From Turritopsis dohrnii (Eukaryota; Cnidaria; Hydrozoa; Anthoathecata; Oceaniidae), in NCBI GenBank assembly GCA_027922465.2, contig BQMF02000137.1, forward strand, positions 496,001 to 560,000: a DNA stretch of 64,000 nucleotides. Reading direction: 5' to 3'. How positions within the stretch are numbered: the stretch's first letter is position 1; every line of letters begins with the position of its first letter. Below, in pieces: positions 49,937 through 62,009 of this stretch. The notes beneath the pieces were generated by a model, which saw only the letters and a program-made list of their open reading frames with translations, made no database searches and was not told the origin of the DNA. The position numbers and the translations under genes are program-made.

Positions 49937-52900
49937 ATGGGGGAAAGTTCAAAAATTGATGAAGAAACTGTTAAACTTTACGTGGGTGGAATTTCCACTG
50001 ACTGGACGAATGAAAAAATTACTGAAATACTGTCCCCTCATGGAAAGATAGTCCGCGTAGATGTGGTGAAAAACTTTGCCTTTGCTGTAAGTAAAAAAGT
50101 GCCTCACTGCACTGGAGAGCTAGCGTAAAGCATGGTGGCGGGTGACTTTCGATTTTGCCACTACTTTAAAAGTAACTTCAGACATATTCAACCATTACTT
50201 CTGAAACTTTGGAATCATTACCTTAAATGTTTCTTCTATTTCAGTGCAAAATTTCACATTACCTAATCTTGTAGTTCCAGAGAAGTAATTTGATCTGTTG
50301 TTGAAAACGACAAACATCAATTATGGGTTGACTTCGATCAGTTAATGAGAGCGCCTAATTACTTATAATTATATTTGGAAGTGTTATGAAAGTGCTTTTA
50401 TTGTAATTTTAACAGACGACCATTTCACATCCACGATGAATGTTTGGTCCGTAACGTAAGATCACCGAATATTAGTAGAACAAAAAGATATTTACAATGG
50501 TCACCATATGTGTCACCATACCCTCGTAAATATGAAACAAAATCGTTTAAACACCCCATGAGAAATGATGACTTTTCATGAAGTTCTTGCTAACGTAATT
50601 AATTGCCGACAATAAACATTCTGGTTTTTCGTGTTTTTATAAACAAGATGGTTATTAATAGGAACAAGCAATAGAAAAATAGAATATGACTGTCAAGAAC
50701 AGAATTTTTATGAGACGTATAATTTTCTTTACATTCAGCCTGTATACTTCACATATGAAACAAAAATATCCAGGCTAGGCTCTTGAATATGTTGTAGAGC
50801 GATGACCAATGTGAGCAGTGAAATTTTGATGTTTTTCGTTGTTAATTTCGGAAGAAATTGATCGTTCTGCTTAAAGACGATTCTGATGACATTTCATTGT
50901 AGGAATCTAAATGAAAATATTAAAAAATGTGAAAAAGGCACTTTAATTTCAGAGTTTTAACAGTTTACCTAAGAGGATTTTTTTTGTGTGGACTAATTTT
51001 TGTGAGCCACGGTTTGAGAGCGTTTTGCATGGATTCATTTTTCCGAGTCAGAGCTTCTCAAGGAAAATGTTTGGATTTATTTTTGTGAATGTGGACAAAG
51101 TGCAATGCGTGTATTTTATAATGTAGCTTAGAAGTAGCAGTGAAAATCACCATTTCCATGCCTGCCACATTTCAAAACCAATGGGTGCTTGATAAGTACA
51201 AGGAAATAAATTTTGCGTGGATTTTTTTTCGAATCGTTCATGTCTTGACGTTTTGCATGGATTTATTTTTGCGAATTTGGTCAAAATTTGCAAAAGTCGA
51301 AAAAATTAATCCACTCAAAAAAATTTTTCACTGATTGAAGTCACCCAGCTGATCGAAATCACCCTATTATTTTCACAAGGACATGGTGCACAAAGATTAA
51401 TTTTCTCCACTGTTCTGAATTACAAACTAATTTGAGTAAGAATGACACTTCTATAGGATAGTCAGGTAGAATTAGCCTGAGACCTGGACAAAATTGCCAA
51501 CAATATGAAAGTTTGAACAGGGGTCCCCAAAGGTATAGTGAGTTACCAAAAAAAAGCCCCATCAATTCGGACATGGCAAACCTTATTTCGGACAATTTAA
51601 TTCTGGCAGGGTTGGAATTAAGGATTCGTTATTCGTGAATCACGAATCAATTTCTTGTTTCTACGAATCAAAAATTTGTAAAACTTCCATTTTTCACGAA
51701 TCGTTTTTGAAATTTTTAACTACGCATAGCGCTTGGATATTGAAAAACGACTTTATAAAAACCCAAGTGATACACTCACGTTACGATGAAAAAATAGCAT
51801 GTTTTCATTCAGAAGAAAAAATATAATGGAACACCTGTCCTTTGTTCGTACGTGCTCCAAATTGAAACAAATTTTGCTCAATTCAATGAAAACATAAAAA
51901 AACACATTATCATCGTAACCAAGGCAAACTCTTAATTTTCAGTTTATTCGAGTTAGTTTTCAATTTTGCATGCTCAGTTTTCTTAAAATGGCTTCTAATT
52001 CAAAAATTGGCAAACCTGCAAAGTTCGTTACGGTACACAAGTGGGAGACTAGTGTGACCGCTTGTAAAAGATGCAAAATAAAAATAAATTTCTGATCAAT
52101 GATTCGTAAAAACTTGTTTTTCTTCACATCCTTTTCACTCGCATTGTGCAACAATTTTCGTCATTTCGTTTGTTTCTTTGTTAAGCATAGTTCACACTGT
52201 ACGTTTATACACCGCGTTTAAAAAAGCGTTTATGTAATGTGTATATTTTTACCTGAAATGGATGTACCGAAAGTGATGCAGTTCAGTATAAATAAACGAG
52301 ATATACACCAAAGGCAAATTTAAATGAAAACTGAAAAGAAGAGTAGTGCAACGTAAAATGACGAACTCTGATAGCAAAGTTGACGAACTTTTAGCAATAT
52401 CATTCTACTTATTATTTGAAGATGATGGTGAACCTATGATGAAAAAAAACGTACTTGGGTTCGTGATTTATTCAAAGGAAGAAAGGAATACGGTCAATTC
52501 AATACCCTTTTCCAAGAAATGAGAAATATCAACAAAGAGAACCTTTTTGGGCGTGAGAAAAAAGGTCAAACAAAATATGAAAATTTTGCAAAAAAAATTC
52601 AAAATTTGATAGCGCATGTGTTCGAGTATGAAAACAATAGATTTCCATTAAAAATTTAAAAGGAATATGCAGCAAGTATTTGAAGTTCATAAACTCGGTG
52701 TATATCGATGGTGTGTATATCAAACTGATTTGATATATACACCGTCTATATACACCGCGTTTATGAAAAAATGTTCGCAAAATGAGTGCTCTTATTTTGT
52801 TCACACTGTGCATTTATATTAAACATCGCGTTTAAAAATGCGTTTATCGACGGTGTATAATTTAAACGCGCAGTGTAAACTACGCCTTAGAGAATATTTC

Positions 52901-55900
52901 ATTCATTCGTTCGCACGTGCCGCTTTGGTGCACGTGTAACAATAACGAAAAATGATATACGGTACAACGTGTTGTCCAACACTTCTTTGAGATTCCATGG
53001 CTGCAAAATGCTGTAATAACGGCGCTGCATTTTGCGAAAGTGTTTTCAAACGGTGATCCATTTCTGTCAAAAACATTAGATCTTATCTTTCCTGGGATAT
53101 AAACAAACAAATTTTGTTTTAGATGATGGTAGGATCTGTTAAAATAATAAAAACAGAGACTCCTATGAAAAACAAATAGATACCGATCATATATACTCGT
53201 GCTTCGCATAAAACGTAAAAATTTTCTAATTTTTTCACGAAGCGATATTTTTTTCTTAATTCCAACCCTGTCTGGACATGCAAGTATTATATATCAAAAG
53301 AAAGATAATTTTAACACGAACAAACAAATAGCTTACAAAAACCATGAAAATCATCAGACCAAGAAAAGTATTTTTTAAGCAGATTTGATAGCTTAACAGT
53401 ACAAAATGTTTCAGCAAGTGAAATTTTCTATATTGATAACGACAAAAAGATGACATCTGCATTGGTTAGACATTTTAATTGTACTACCCTCCAAGGCGAC
53501 GTTGCTCGCCGCCAATGTTCAGTCTGCATAGAGTTCACGAAAAATAAAATTAAGGAATTGGCAACGGAAATTGTGCCCATGTTGTAGAGCTTGAAAAACT
53601 GGTAACAAAATGTATATCATCATTTTGCTATGACCAACCGTTACAGAGATGTTGTTGATAAAAAAATTTTGATGACATCACAGACCCGTCCCTCCCCAAA
53701 AAATTTGACCCAACTTTCGTCACCCGATCCCCTAAAACCTCTGAAATAGTGATATTAGGTATAAAAGTAATTTTGATTGCTGCAAGGAATAAATCGACCG
53801 AAAGAAGTATTTCATTGACCCTCATAAAGTTTGAAACACCAAAAATCAATAAATCATTCTGCAATTTAACAACCAAAATCGAAAATTAAATATATATAGT
53901 CTAATAACAATAATAAAAACAACAGCTTGTTTAATTAACGAATTTTCGTCTTACAAGACTTCATCAGGTTAAAAGTCTATATAAAAGTCTATATAGTCCA
54001 GGACAATATATGGCCCCAGATCGAAAAGTTATGCTACCCAGATCCTCCAGATAGCTGCCACAGCTAGTATCACAAGCGGGACTCACCTGCCACCTGCCCA
54101 AATTCAAATTCTATATTAGCCCCTGAATAATTCTCAACCAATTGTATTGACACTAACCCTCTTCTCTCATTTCCCTTAACTGTTTCAACTTTCAAAAATT
54201 GTTTATTTGAATTTTTGTTATTAGATGCATACCACTTTAATATTGTTTACAAGTTCTTTTCATGCTAATAAATCCTTTTCCACAAAATAATACTGATGAA
54301 GTCATTGAGTTGAATATATTTTTTACTTTTCAGTTTGTCAACAGCCAAAAAACAGCTGACAATATTATCAAAGAAGTCAGTGGCAAAACATTTGATGGTC
54401 AAAGATTAGTCATACAGGTATCATCAGGCGTTACTAACCATGATTATTCTATATTTAAGAGCACAACACAAATCGTAGTTACTTTAAAGCAGATTAGGAG
54501 TAAGATGTAATACCAATGAAATTTTCTGTTTTATATGGTAGTTTTGTTGTTTGTGATTTTTACGAACTAAAGTCTGTTCCAAAAATATGTGGACTGATTT
54601 CAGCTTTTATATAAAAACCAGGCTCAAGGGAATTGATGTAATTTGCTAAATCTGGTTTCCACATGGTAACTGAAATTAGTCCACATATTTTTTGAACAGA
54701 CTTTAAGAAGGGGCAATCATTTTCATGAATGGAAAACTATTATGAGTTGCAGGAAATTGTTGAAATTATGTTTTTATCCTGTTTTTTGTTGAATTTGTCC
54801 ACACTGAGTTTGTTCTGTTGCCTTGCGTCATAACTCTAGCTTGGGAGAGCAAGTGTCTGGGAATTCATTGAAAATACCTGGAACCTCCACTGCAAATCGA
54901 ATCTAAATTTTAATCTCGATATATACTACCTATTTCAGATATCTAAAAATAAGCAGAACCTGCTGAACTGTGATGCTAATGTTTGTTTTGAATGTGGTCA
55001 GTCTGGACATTGGTATGTTGTGTTAATGTTTTTATTGATAATGCAAACATAAAATTCCTTATAATACTATCTTAAGGGAAGAACTTTTTGCGAATTTGCC
55101 TCAAATTTGCGAAATTAAGTTCTCGCGAAAATTTGGATTTTCGTAAATCAATCGGCGAAATAAATTCTCACGAAAAATCCATTTTTTCAATTCGCAAAAT
55201 TAAATTTCCGCGAAAATTCCTTCCCTTAAGGTAATACTAACATAATTCCTCCTACTGCTACTAATCTCACCTTAGTCAAAGAATACTGATGTAAGAAATC
55301 CTTTTCGTTTAGGGCTAAAGAATGTGCACAACGGAAGTATGATAATTTTCCTTGCGTTGTTTTATATATTACACATTTATCGGTTTGCTCATGTTTTTTA
55401 TGAATTGGTTCCTGTTTTAGGAAACGGGAAAGTATGAATCGCAGAGACGGCCCTCCTCCTCATCCTCCTCCCAGGGGCAGATATGGCAATGTGTATGACT
55501 ACCCACCGCCACGTGAACGTGACCCGTACGCCCGCGATCATTACGCCAGAGATCCCTATGATCGATCGTTCTATTCACGAGATCCTTATGGAAGAGATCC
55601 ATACACTGTACGCGATCCTTATGCCCGGGACTACGGAAGAGATCCTTACGCCCGCAATTCATACGCATACGAGTATGACAGATACAGAGAACGTAGTCCA
55701 ACTTCGTATGCAGCATACAGACGTCCTGTTAGTCCATCAAGGTCAGCTAAATAATGTGTTCTACTTTTATACCATATAGTTTTGTGTTTCTTTGTTTGTC
55801 AATTTGTTTTAACTGTAAAGTTTTTTTACTGGTAAGTAAGTAAGTAAGTAACTGGAACAAGACCGGAGATTCGAATTGCAGAAAGTCTTTCAAAAGAAAG

Positions 55901-56379
55901 GCTTTAGTTTAGAAACTTAGTTGGCGCCAGACACGTAGTACTACTTGTAAATACAGCAGTAGTATAATAAATACGATTAGTATGTTAAATTACTGTTTTT
56001 CTATACAGATCTTCGTATGCAAGTGTCAGTGATCCATACGCTGCTGCTCGGGAAAGACTAGCTTATGGCCGAGCTGTGGATCCCTACGAATCCACTGTAC
56101 GAAGACCAATAGATCCGTACGACACTGCACGTAGAGCATTGGACGCGGTACGTCGGGCTGATGCCTATGCAGCTGCGGCAGCTGCTCGTAGCGCCGATCC
56201 TTACGAACGCGAGAGGTTAGACATTGGTCCTGTTCCCAGTAGGTAGGGTGGTTTGTGGGTTTACTATGGAAAGAGAAATAACGCAAGGGAAAGTGAGTTA
56301 TGCTGTCGCGGAAATGACCTGCCTTTTTAATTTCACTCATAGATATCCGGAAGCGGCTCCGTATCCACCAAGACCATAA
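49937..56379 (+). CDS. RBM4/Lark-like RNA-binding protein, 7 exons
   Basis: Exons 49937-50086, 54334-54417, 54939-55012, 55313-55336, 55421-55741, 56009-56215 and 56343-56379 join in phase with GT-AG introns to give 298 residues. One RRM spans about residues 12-80 (KLYVGGIS as RNP2, NFAFAFV as RNP1, split between exons 1 and 2). A CCHC zinc knuckle follows, CFECGQSGHWAKEC, in the RBM4/Lark position. Next are a Pro-rich patch and about ten RDPY / YARDPY repeats. An Ala-rich stretch (YAAAAAARSADPY) and YPEAAPYPPRP end the protein. RBM4/Lark proteins regulate splicing and translation; most have two RRMs, while this has one, so SRSF7-like is an alternative. Reading through intron 5 ends at 55754 (RSAK) and through intron 6 at 56246, giving shorter possible isoforms. 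Confidence 0.85.
50087..51606 (+). other. RBM4-like intron 1, 5' part
   Basis: First part of a 4.2-kb intron. 50990-51320 holds repeated TTTTGCATGGATTTATTTTT and GCGAATTTGG words, probably a decayed member of the GCGAAA repeat family. The rest is plain AT-rich sequence. Confidence 0.45.
52184..52886. mobile_element. PIF/Harbinger non-autonomous element with nuclease remnant
   Basis: Inverted ends AGCATAGTTCACACTGTACG and GCGCAGTGTAAACTACGCC sit between TTA target duplications (52181-52183, 52887-52889), the hallmark of PIF/Harbinger. Subterminal TACACCG / CGCGTTTA words recur in both orientations. Inside is a shifted start of the Harbinger nuclease gene. Confidence 0.8.
52358..52522 (+). pseudogene. 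Harbinger nuclease N-terminus, frameshifted
   Basis: ATG 52358 opens MTNSDSKVDELLAISFYLLF, then EDDGEPMM. Within an eight-A run (about 52442-52450) the frame must move by one base to read RTWVRDLFKGRKEYGQFNTL and FQEMR. Blocks like WVRxxxxxRxxxGxFxxLxxELR open the Harbinger DDE nuclease. The similarity stops right after, so the gene was truncated before the catalytic part. Confidence 0.65.
53271..54333 (+). other. RBM4-like intron 1, 3' part
   Basis: AT-rich intron sequence without a recognisable gene. A short near-palindrome GGCGACGTTGCTCGCCGCC lies near 53496. Confidence 0.4.
54568..54706. mobile_element. Short MITE in RBM4-like intron 2
   Basis: Inverted ends TAAAGTCTGTTCCAAAAATA and TATTTTTTGAACAGACTTTA, extended inward by GTGGACTGATTTCAG and its complement, about 36 bp of TIR in a 139-bp unit. 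TAAAG/CTTTA ends leave the target duplication unclear. Confidence 0.75.
55071..55230. mobile_element. Short GCGAAA-rich MITE in RBM4-like intron 3
   Basis: Ends CTTAAGGGAAGAA and TTCCTTCCCTTAAG are inverted. The interior has many GCGAAA/TTTCGC words. Similar sequence occurs near 62010-62145 and, more decayed, near 48060-48190 and 50990-51320. Confidence 0.7.
55832..55851 (+). repeat. (TAAG)n microsatellite in RBM4-like intron 5
   Basis: Four to five GTAA/TAAG units, each containing a 5' splice-site-like GTAAGT, about 90 bp past the true exon 5 donor. Confidence 0.7.
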
Positions 56380-57262
56380 CTCGTGTTCAGGAATCGGTTA
56401 TTCGCGTGACGTGTTGAAAGTAGACCTTTGATAGTCGGTTAGCAGCAAGCGCGAGATACAAAGTCGTTGTCGTGAACTTTAACGAGAGACTGATAGATAC
56501 AATTTTGTTCGTTTTTTTATGCATGTTTTAGTGAAAATATTTTCTCTGCGTATCCGTAGTTTTATCAACCGTTGTTGTTTTTTTTGTTAGAATTTTAAAC
56601 AACTTCATTTCACGTGCGTTGATCTTTATTTACTTACATAACCGCGTGTGTGTGTGACGAGGAACGGCTTCTATTTACCGTGAAATCGATGGCGTGAAAA
56701 AAAAACGCGGGTTTAAACGCAGATTTAGTAAAAGATTTGTTCCGAAAAACCTGTCAAAATAACCAATTTCAAATTAATTTATTTTCTTGGCTATATAGTG
56801 ATTGAGTTGCAACTGTTTTCTCTTTAGAGTACCAATAAGTAATTTCTAGAAGGATTGATTGGACGCTAAACTGAACCCAGATGACGATGGATTTTGTTCA
56901 TACGAACTAACCAATTGGAAAAGAGGTTACTTTCTTGTCATAGAAAATTTTACTATGTTACTGAACTTGATTACTGTCAATGAATTTCCTTGTTTACTTA
57001 TTAGTGACTCTGAAGATGGTGTGGTAGCCATTGAGACAAACACAAGCAATACACATTTACTCCGAAAACAACCATGCCACCAATGAATTTGTTAGTGTTT
57101 TAACGGAGCGTTTATAGCAGCTATAAATATCACTCATCATGGTGGATTATGAAGTTCGTTAAAGATATCTTTCGTAATTGCTATGGTGTAAATTCATACT
57201 AAGCTCTATGGCGTAATTCTTTAAGCAATGTAATAATCAACTCCATTACAAACCACGTTTTG
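56380..57262 (+). other. RBM4-like 3' flank / probable 3' UTR
   Basis: No other gene seen. The frame at 56859-57086 looks like chance. Confidence 0.4.
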
Positions 57263-58369
57263 CAGATCTCCCAGAGTGTCCTAAAATCCTAAAATGTCCT
57301 AAAATTATAAATTGTCCTAACTTTTGGTATATTGTCGTAAATGTCATAAAACTTAGGATAAAGTTCAAATGAAAAAAAAATAATTCCTGTTTTTTGACTG
57401 TAGTTATTGAGATATTGAGATTGAAAATACATGATTATATTTTGAGTATATTTTGTTTCAGCTTTTGTTGAATTGTCTACTCTCATTCTGATTTTTGACT
57501 GAATACAACCTTGTAAAGGAGATATTTTTTCAGCAGAATACGAAAAAATGCCAAAAGGTCTTCTCAGTTAATAGAAGTGGTATATCACGAGCAAGCTGCA
57601 TCATTGTACCAGGGAGAAGGAGGGAAAAACAAAGTACCACTTAAGACAGGACAGTGACAATGCATTATGATTGAAATGTCCATAAATAACGCTAACTAGA
57701 GTTGAATTAACCAGGAAAGCAGAGATTGTTCCGGCTTTAGAATGTGTTGAGTCTAACTTTTTATTCTCTTCAACTAATGAAGATGTTTCCGGATTCAGAA
57801 ATTGTGAATTTGTAAAACAGAATACACTATTCAGTTTGGAATGTATCCTTATTTGAAAGATCTTTAACTAGAAGATGTGAGAAATTTAGTTTTGAAATCT
57901 GTTTCGGAAAAAAGAACTTGAATAGATCTCGTTTTAAGTGTAAATAGTTTTTGAGAGTTTTTATTTTCATTTAGCTTTTGAGTTAACTATATTACTACAG
58001 TACAATCATTTGTTTTCTTGTTGTTTTTACCCTAATTTTTAGGTTTTTCCGCACTTAAGGTATACAAAGTTTAATAGTTTATGCTTATTTACACTCACTA
58101 AAAGTCGAAGCCAAGGGAAACTTTATGTTGTTCTTCGTTATATATATCTACTCTTGATTATCTTTTGATGGTTTAATTTAATGATATGCTTAAATAAAGA
58201 TATGTTTACTGTAACAGGTCCATAATTTGGGAATTGTCCTAAAGTTGTCCTAACATTTTAGTCTTTGTCCTAAATTTTCTCAAATTTTGCCCTAAAATGT
58301 CCAAAAATACTATCTAAAATTGTCCTAAATTCATAAAAAAAATTGCTTGATTTTGCTCTGGGAGGTCTG
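57263..58369. mobile_element. DNA transposon with CAGAYCTCCCAGAG ends and TGTCCTAAAAT repeats
   Basis: Ends CAGATCTCCCAGAG and CTCTGGGAGGTCTG are inverted and flanked by GTTTTG on both sides. Near each end lie several direct copies of TGTCCTAAAAT (57280-57320 and 58230-58330), in the same orientation at both ends. No transposase frame is recognisable. Confidence 0.7.
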
Positions 58370-59930
58370 GTTTTGACCGAGAGTCATGTTTGTGTTTGAA
58401 ACAAACGAAGCCGCAAAGAATGCTCTCGTTATCCCAATTAGAAAAGAAAAAAAGTTTCTCCTGAGGCATTTAAAAATACTTTTGTGTCATTGACGAATAA
58501 AATTCAAAGTCATAATAACCATCGATAGTTTTACGGAATTGTGTCTTTGTAATGAAGCAAGAACTCACGAATCCTTTTTTATTAAATCTAGATTAGATGC
58601 ACTATTTTTTTTTATGAGCATACCTCTAAAACGACCTTACGGTAGATATGCTTACCATTTTTTCGTTTTTCACACCGTAAAAATATGCTCATAAATATGC
58701 TTATAGAACCCAAGGGTAGATAATAATGCTTATATTAAGAACTTTAGTACCCGACAAATAATGTGTATATTCAAATTGATCACTTACTTTATTGATTAGA
58801 CGTGTCAATATTCATATTATCAGAAATATAGTACAAATCTTCGGATCTAAGTTTTCTCATTTTGATTAAGACACACAGAAACCCTTTGCTATCGTAGCAT
58901 TATGCTTAAGGCTTAACAAGTAATATCAGAAAGTACTGGCTACAAACAAAAGAAATGTGTGAACTGAAACCATGGATACGTATTTTATAATCAAAATAAG
59001 ATAAACATTTGTCAAAGAAATTCTGTAAGAACCAAAAGAAAGAAAAAAAAAACTTTTTCAAAAAAAAATTAAAGCGAAAAATCCATTAGAAAACTGCGTT
59101 TCAAACTTTGATTCGAAACAAGAAATAGCCAAAGTTTACATAAAAAACAAGAACAAAATATAAGAAGGTTTTATTGATCTGTGATCACACCAGGTTTGGA
59201 GGACAGAAAAAAGAAGGAAAACACGAAGAACGACAATTTGTAGGCTTTCTGGCATACACAGAAATCCAATTAAAATCTTTTTAAGGCAAGATCCGCCAAA
59301 AATCAGTGCATTGAATAAAATTTATCGAATGAAAGATTTAGAGCTAAAACATATATACAAAAATAAAATGTTGTTGGCAAAATTTCAGATTTTAAGCTGT
59401 GCTTCGAAATCCTAGTCGTTCACTGCACTAAAACAACACAAAAGTAATATGAAAAATGTCTTAGCAATTTTATCATACGAACTTCCTAATTAACATACTA
59501 TATATAATAATAAATTAGGAAAGAGATACGAAAAAAACATTCCACTTACAGTACATACAGTTAATCTAACAAGATCCGATCATTAAAGTTTGTGGTCAAA
59601 ACTTTGTTATTTACGTCTGTAATAAACGAGCAAAACTGTTGTTATTGCCTCGTTCTTTCAAACGCAAATAACAGACTTTTAACCATAACGATAGCATGAT
59701 CGCATCTTGTTAGCTTAACACACTCAGTACCATGCTTTGAAACGGGAAAAAAAAGCAAAGTCAGCTAATAATTCTATACCACCGTGTAACGTCAACACGA
59801 AAAGTTGGAGGATGAAGATGATGATGATGATGAAGAACAAAATCGGAAACTGACATTCGCCTATCGCTGCGGGGGCAATAATAATATCATAGTTGTATAA
59901 TTTTAAAAACATAGATTCACCAGGTTATTA
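58370..59930. other. Intergenic region
   Basis: About 1.6 kb of AT-rich sequence. 58610-58700 has TATGAGCATA / TATGCTCATA words that could be a decayed inverted repeat. A (GAT)n run is at 59814-59833. No gene seen. Confidence 0.4.
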
Positions 59931-60332
59931 AAGCTTGGTTCTCACTAGGCGATAACAGCGCGATTACCACAGTGGTGTGCATGACGCGCCTTGTTCTTAT
60001 CACCTAGTAAGAACATGGAAGTACCTGTTTATCGCACTCTTATCTGTTGGATATCCCTTTTGATAATTTTTATGACCTATAGAAGTACATTTTCCAACCT
60101 CGTCCCAGGGCTTCTTGTGCCTTTTCCATTATACTGATGGCGGCCATCAGTATAATCGAAAAGGCAAGAAGCCCCGGGACGAGGTTGTACCTTTTCTTCT
60201 TTTTCTTCACGTTTGTTTGGTAAGAAGAGCTAGCTTTATTTCTGGTGAGAACATGGACGAAAAATCGAATTACCTGTAGGACTAATTGAAAAGTGAAATA
60301 AGAATCTATGTGTGCTGCTGAGAACCAAGCTT
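59931..60332. mobile_element. MITE with AAGCTTGGTTCTCA ends
   Basis: Inverted ends AAGCTTGGTTCTCA and TGAGAACCAAGCTT with TTAA-like flanks. Subterminal words CTAGTAAGAACATGG and GGTGAGAACATGG recur. It contains the nested hairpin MITE at 60095-60187. Same end type as 14171-14788. Confidence 0.7.
60095..60187. mobile_element. Short hairpin MITE, CAACCTCG family, copy 1
   Basis: Near-perfect inverted repeat CAACCTCGTCCCAGGGCTTC to GAAGCCCCGGGACGAGGTTG around ATGGCGGCCAT. Related to 61748-61824 and 63249-63327. Confidence 0.75.
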
Positions 60333-60495
60333 AATTAAATGTTTTCAAAACACTGAAATTGACCTTCTCCGTTTATCGAGGGAAAATGTTTATGCTCCTT
60401 TCGTTAGTGTTTACTTGAATAAGAAGCAGCAGACAGAATTTCTATTTCGTATAAATCATCGACATTTTCTTCTCTAATTGCACATTTCACCGCTC

Positions 60496-60976
60496 TCAGC
60501 GTTGGTCATTATATGAATTCGGTGTTCCCAAACTATTTTTAGGCAAGGTTTTTTTGTTCGCGAAGTGATGTCTAATTGTGAGATTACTTCTCTGTAGGAA
60601 GTTAGGAAGCCAACCTCTACTCGCTCGAAAATCGTGTAGGTTATGTTGAGCAGAAAGTTGCTGTGCCCAGACAGTTATCAATTTACAAGGAACGTGGTAA
60701 TGCTTCTCACGTTCATTGATAATTTTCTGTAGAAGTTCATTTTCGAGGTTACCAAGAACTGGTTTAACGTCCTGCGCCAGATACTCTTCTTCTTTTGTTT
60801 TGTGAAGAGGAAATTTTGTCGCTTATAGCAGATGAGATCTTTCTCCATCGACCAACCATGCTTTCATTGACACATAACTTTCTACCAGCTTCTCTGTTAC
60901 TAGTTTCTTCGGCGTACTTAATAACACTCTGTTTGAACTTCAGATCATAACTTTTTCTTTTCTCTGTCATCTTCAT
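60496..60976 (-). pseudogene. Pogo/Tigger-type DNA-binding fragment (psq + CENP-B HTH)
   Basis: From ATG 60976: MKMTEKRKSYDLKFKQSVIK, then NREAGRKLCVNESMVGRWRK, a psq-type helix-turn-helix. A one-base insertion at the codon after SGAGR (about 60765) shifts the frame. After it the sequence runs KPVLGNLENELL, LITVWAQQLS and FRASRGWLPNFLQRSNLTIR, the CENP-B-type second HTH. It ends DQR at a TGA at 60496. There is no DDE domain, so it is either a truncated transposon or a decayed DNA-binding gene. Nearest neighbours are MITEs. Confidence 0.75.
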
Positions 60977-61099
60977 TTGCAATCTTTATCAAAACTGTTT
61001 CGAGTCTGTTCCAATTCTGATTTTATTTTTAACACAACAACAGAATGTATGAAAACAGATCCGGTATTTCGATAATTTACAAAAGAACGAAACTGATAC

Positions 61100-61195
61100 G
61101 GATTCGCACAATACATAATAAAAACCGCCTTTGAATAGAAACCGCCTTTGATTGAATAGAAGCTGTCTTTGAATAAAAGCCGCAAAATGTTTTTC
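61100..61195 (+). repeat. Short tandem repeat, ACCGCCTTTGAATAGAA unit
   Basis: Three to four imperfect copies of a unit of about 17-24 bp (AACCGCCTTTGAATAGA variants) just upstream of the pogo-type fragment. Confidence 0.6.
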
Positions 61196-61747
61196 TCAAG
61201 AAAAAACTGAGATCCGACACTTTCCTTCAATTGTTTCATTGTTTACTGTGGCACTGCGGTATGGAAGCGATAAGTGTATATTATTAAGAAATGAAGTTTT
61301 CTTGCGTAGTTTTTCAAAATCTGTAAAATTTATATTGTTGCCATTGCTGCTTAATCATTAAAAAAACGCCCAAAAATTGGATATTGACATGATAATGATC
61401 AATCATCTCCTTGAAATTTTCATGTACGGAAAAATTAATAGGGTTTAAATCAATGTTTTCTGTATTCCAAAAACTTTAAAGCGAATCCTGAAAGATACCC
61501 CTTCGTCACTGCTTGCGCTTTTAATACGTACGAACTAGTAACCAAATTTGTAGATAAACCTTTTTTGTTGTTGTTGAATGGTGGTAAAAACATCGTGGTG
61601 TCAGCAGGAAGATTCTTTTTATTTTTTATTTTCTTGTCTTTTGTTGTCTGGTGATCTCTTCCTCTTTTTTTGGCACACCTGTATCGAGAGTGTGAACGTC
61701 TACTGCTTGTACTTTTTTTCAAGAAACATCCGATTATGACAATTCAT

Positions 61748-61824
61748 CAACCTCGAACCCAGGGTTTCTTGCCTTTGCCGCCATCCGTATATCGAAAAGG
61801 CAAGAAACCCTGGGTTCGAGGTTG
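61748..61824. mobile_element. Short hairpin MITE, CAACCTCG family, copy 2
   Basis: 77-bp inverted repeat CAACCTCGAACCCAGGGTTT to AAACCCTGGGTTCGAGGTTG with TTGCCTTT inner arms. The B-box-like GGGTTCGAGGT is part of the arm. Confidence 0.75.
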
Positions 61825-62009
61825 ACAATTCATAATACAATCTATTGACTACTCTCTCATACGTATTCAGTATTTTAGGTGACATTGATGATGACTTGCA
61901 AGCTAGTTCTTAGTAGCTATATTCATTATTATTCTCTTTGCAATTACTTTTTATAGGACAGATATTTAACGTAAGATATGGATTACTTGCAGGATTACTA
62001 TCTTCGCAT

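Larger units (their letters stand above)
51607..53270. mobile_element. DNA transposon with CAGGGTTGG ends, probably hAT-like
   Basis: Ends CAGGGTTGGAATTAAG and CTTAATTCCAACCCTG are perfect inverted repeats. Both sides carry TCTGG as a target duplication. Subterminal CACGAAT / CGTGAAT words repeat near 51630-51720. The CAGGG tip is common in hAT elements, but a 5-bp duplication is short for that group. A possible coding remnant (MASNSKIGKPAKF near 51988) is not recognised. It is interrupted by a PIF/Harbinger element at 52184-52886. Confidence 0.7.

Noticed and set aside
53628..53876. Minus-strand frame in RBM4-like intron 1
   Set aside because: No motif; composition like the surrounding intron.
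61450..61722. Minus-strand frame of 90 codons rich in Lys, Arg and Ser
   Set aside because: Low-complexity composition and no homology I recognise; it lies next to a MITE and has no supporting signals.
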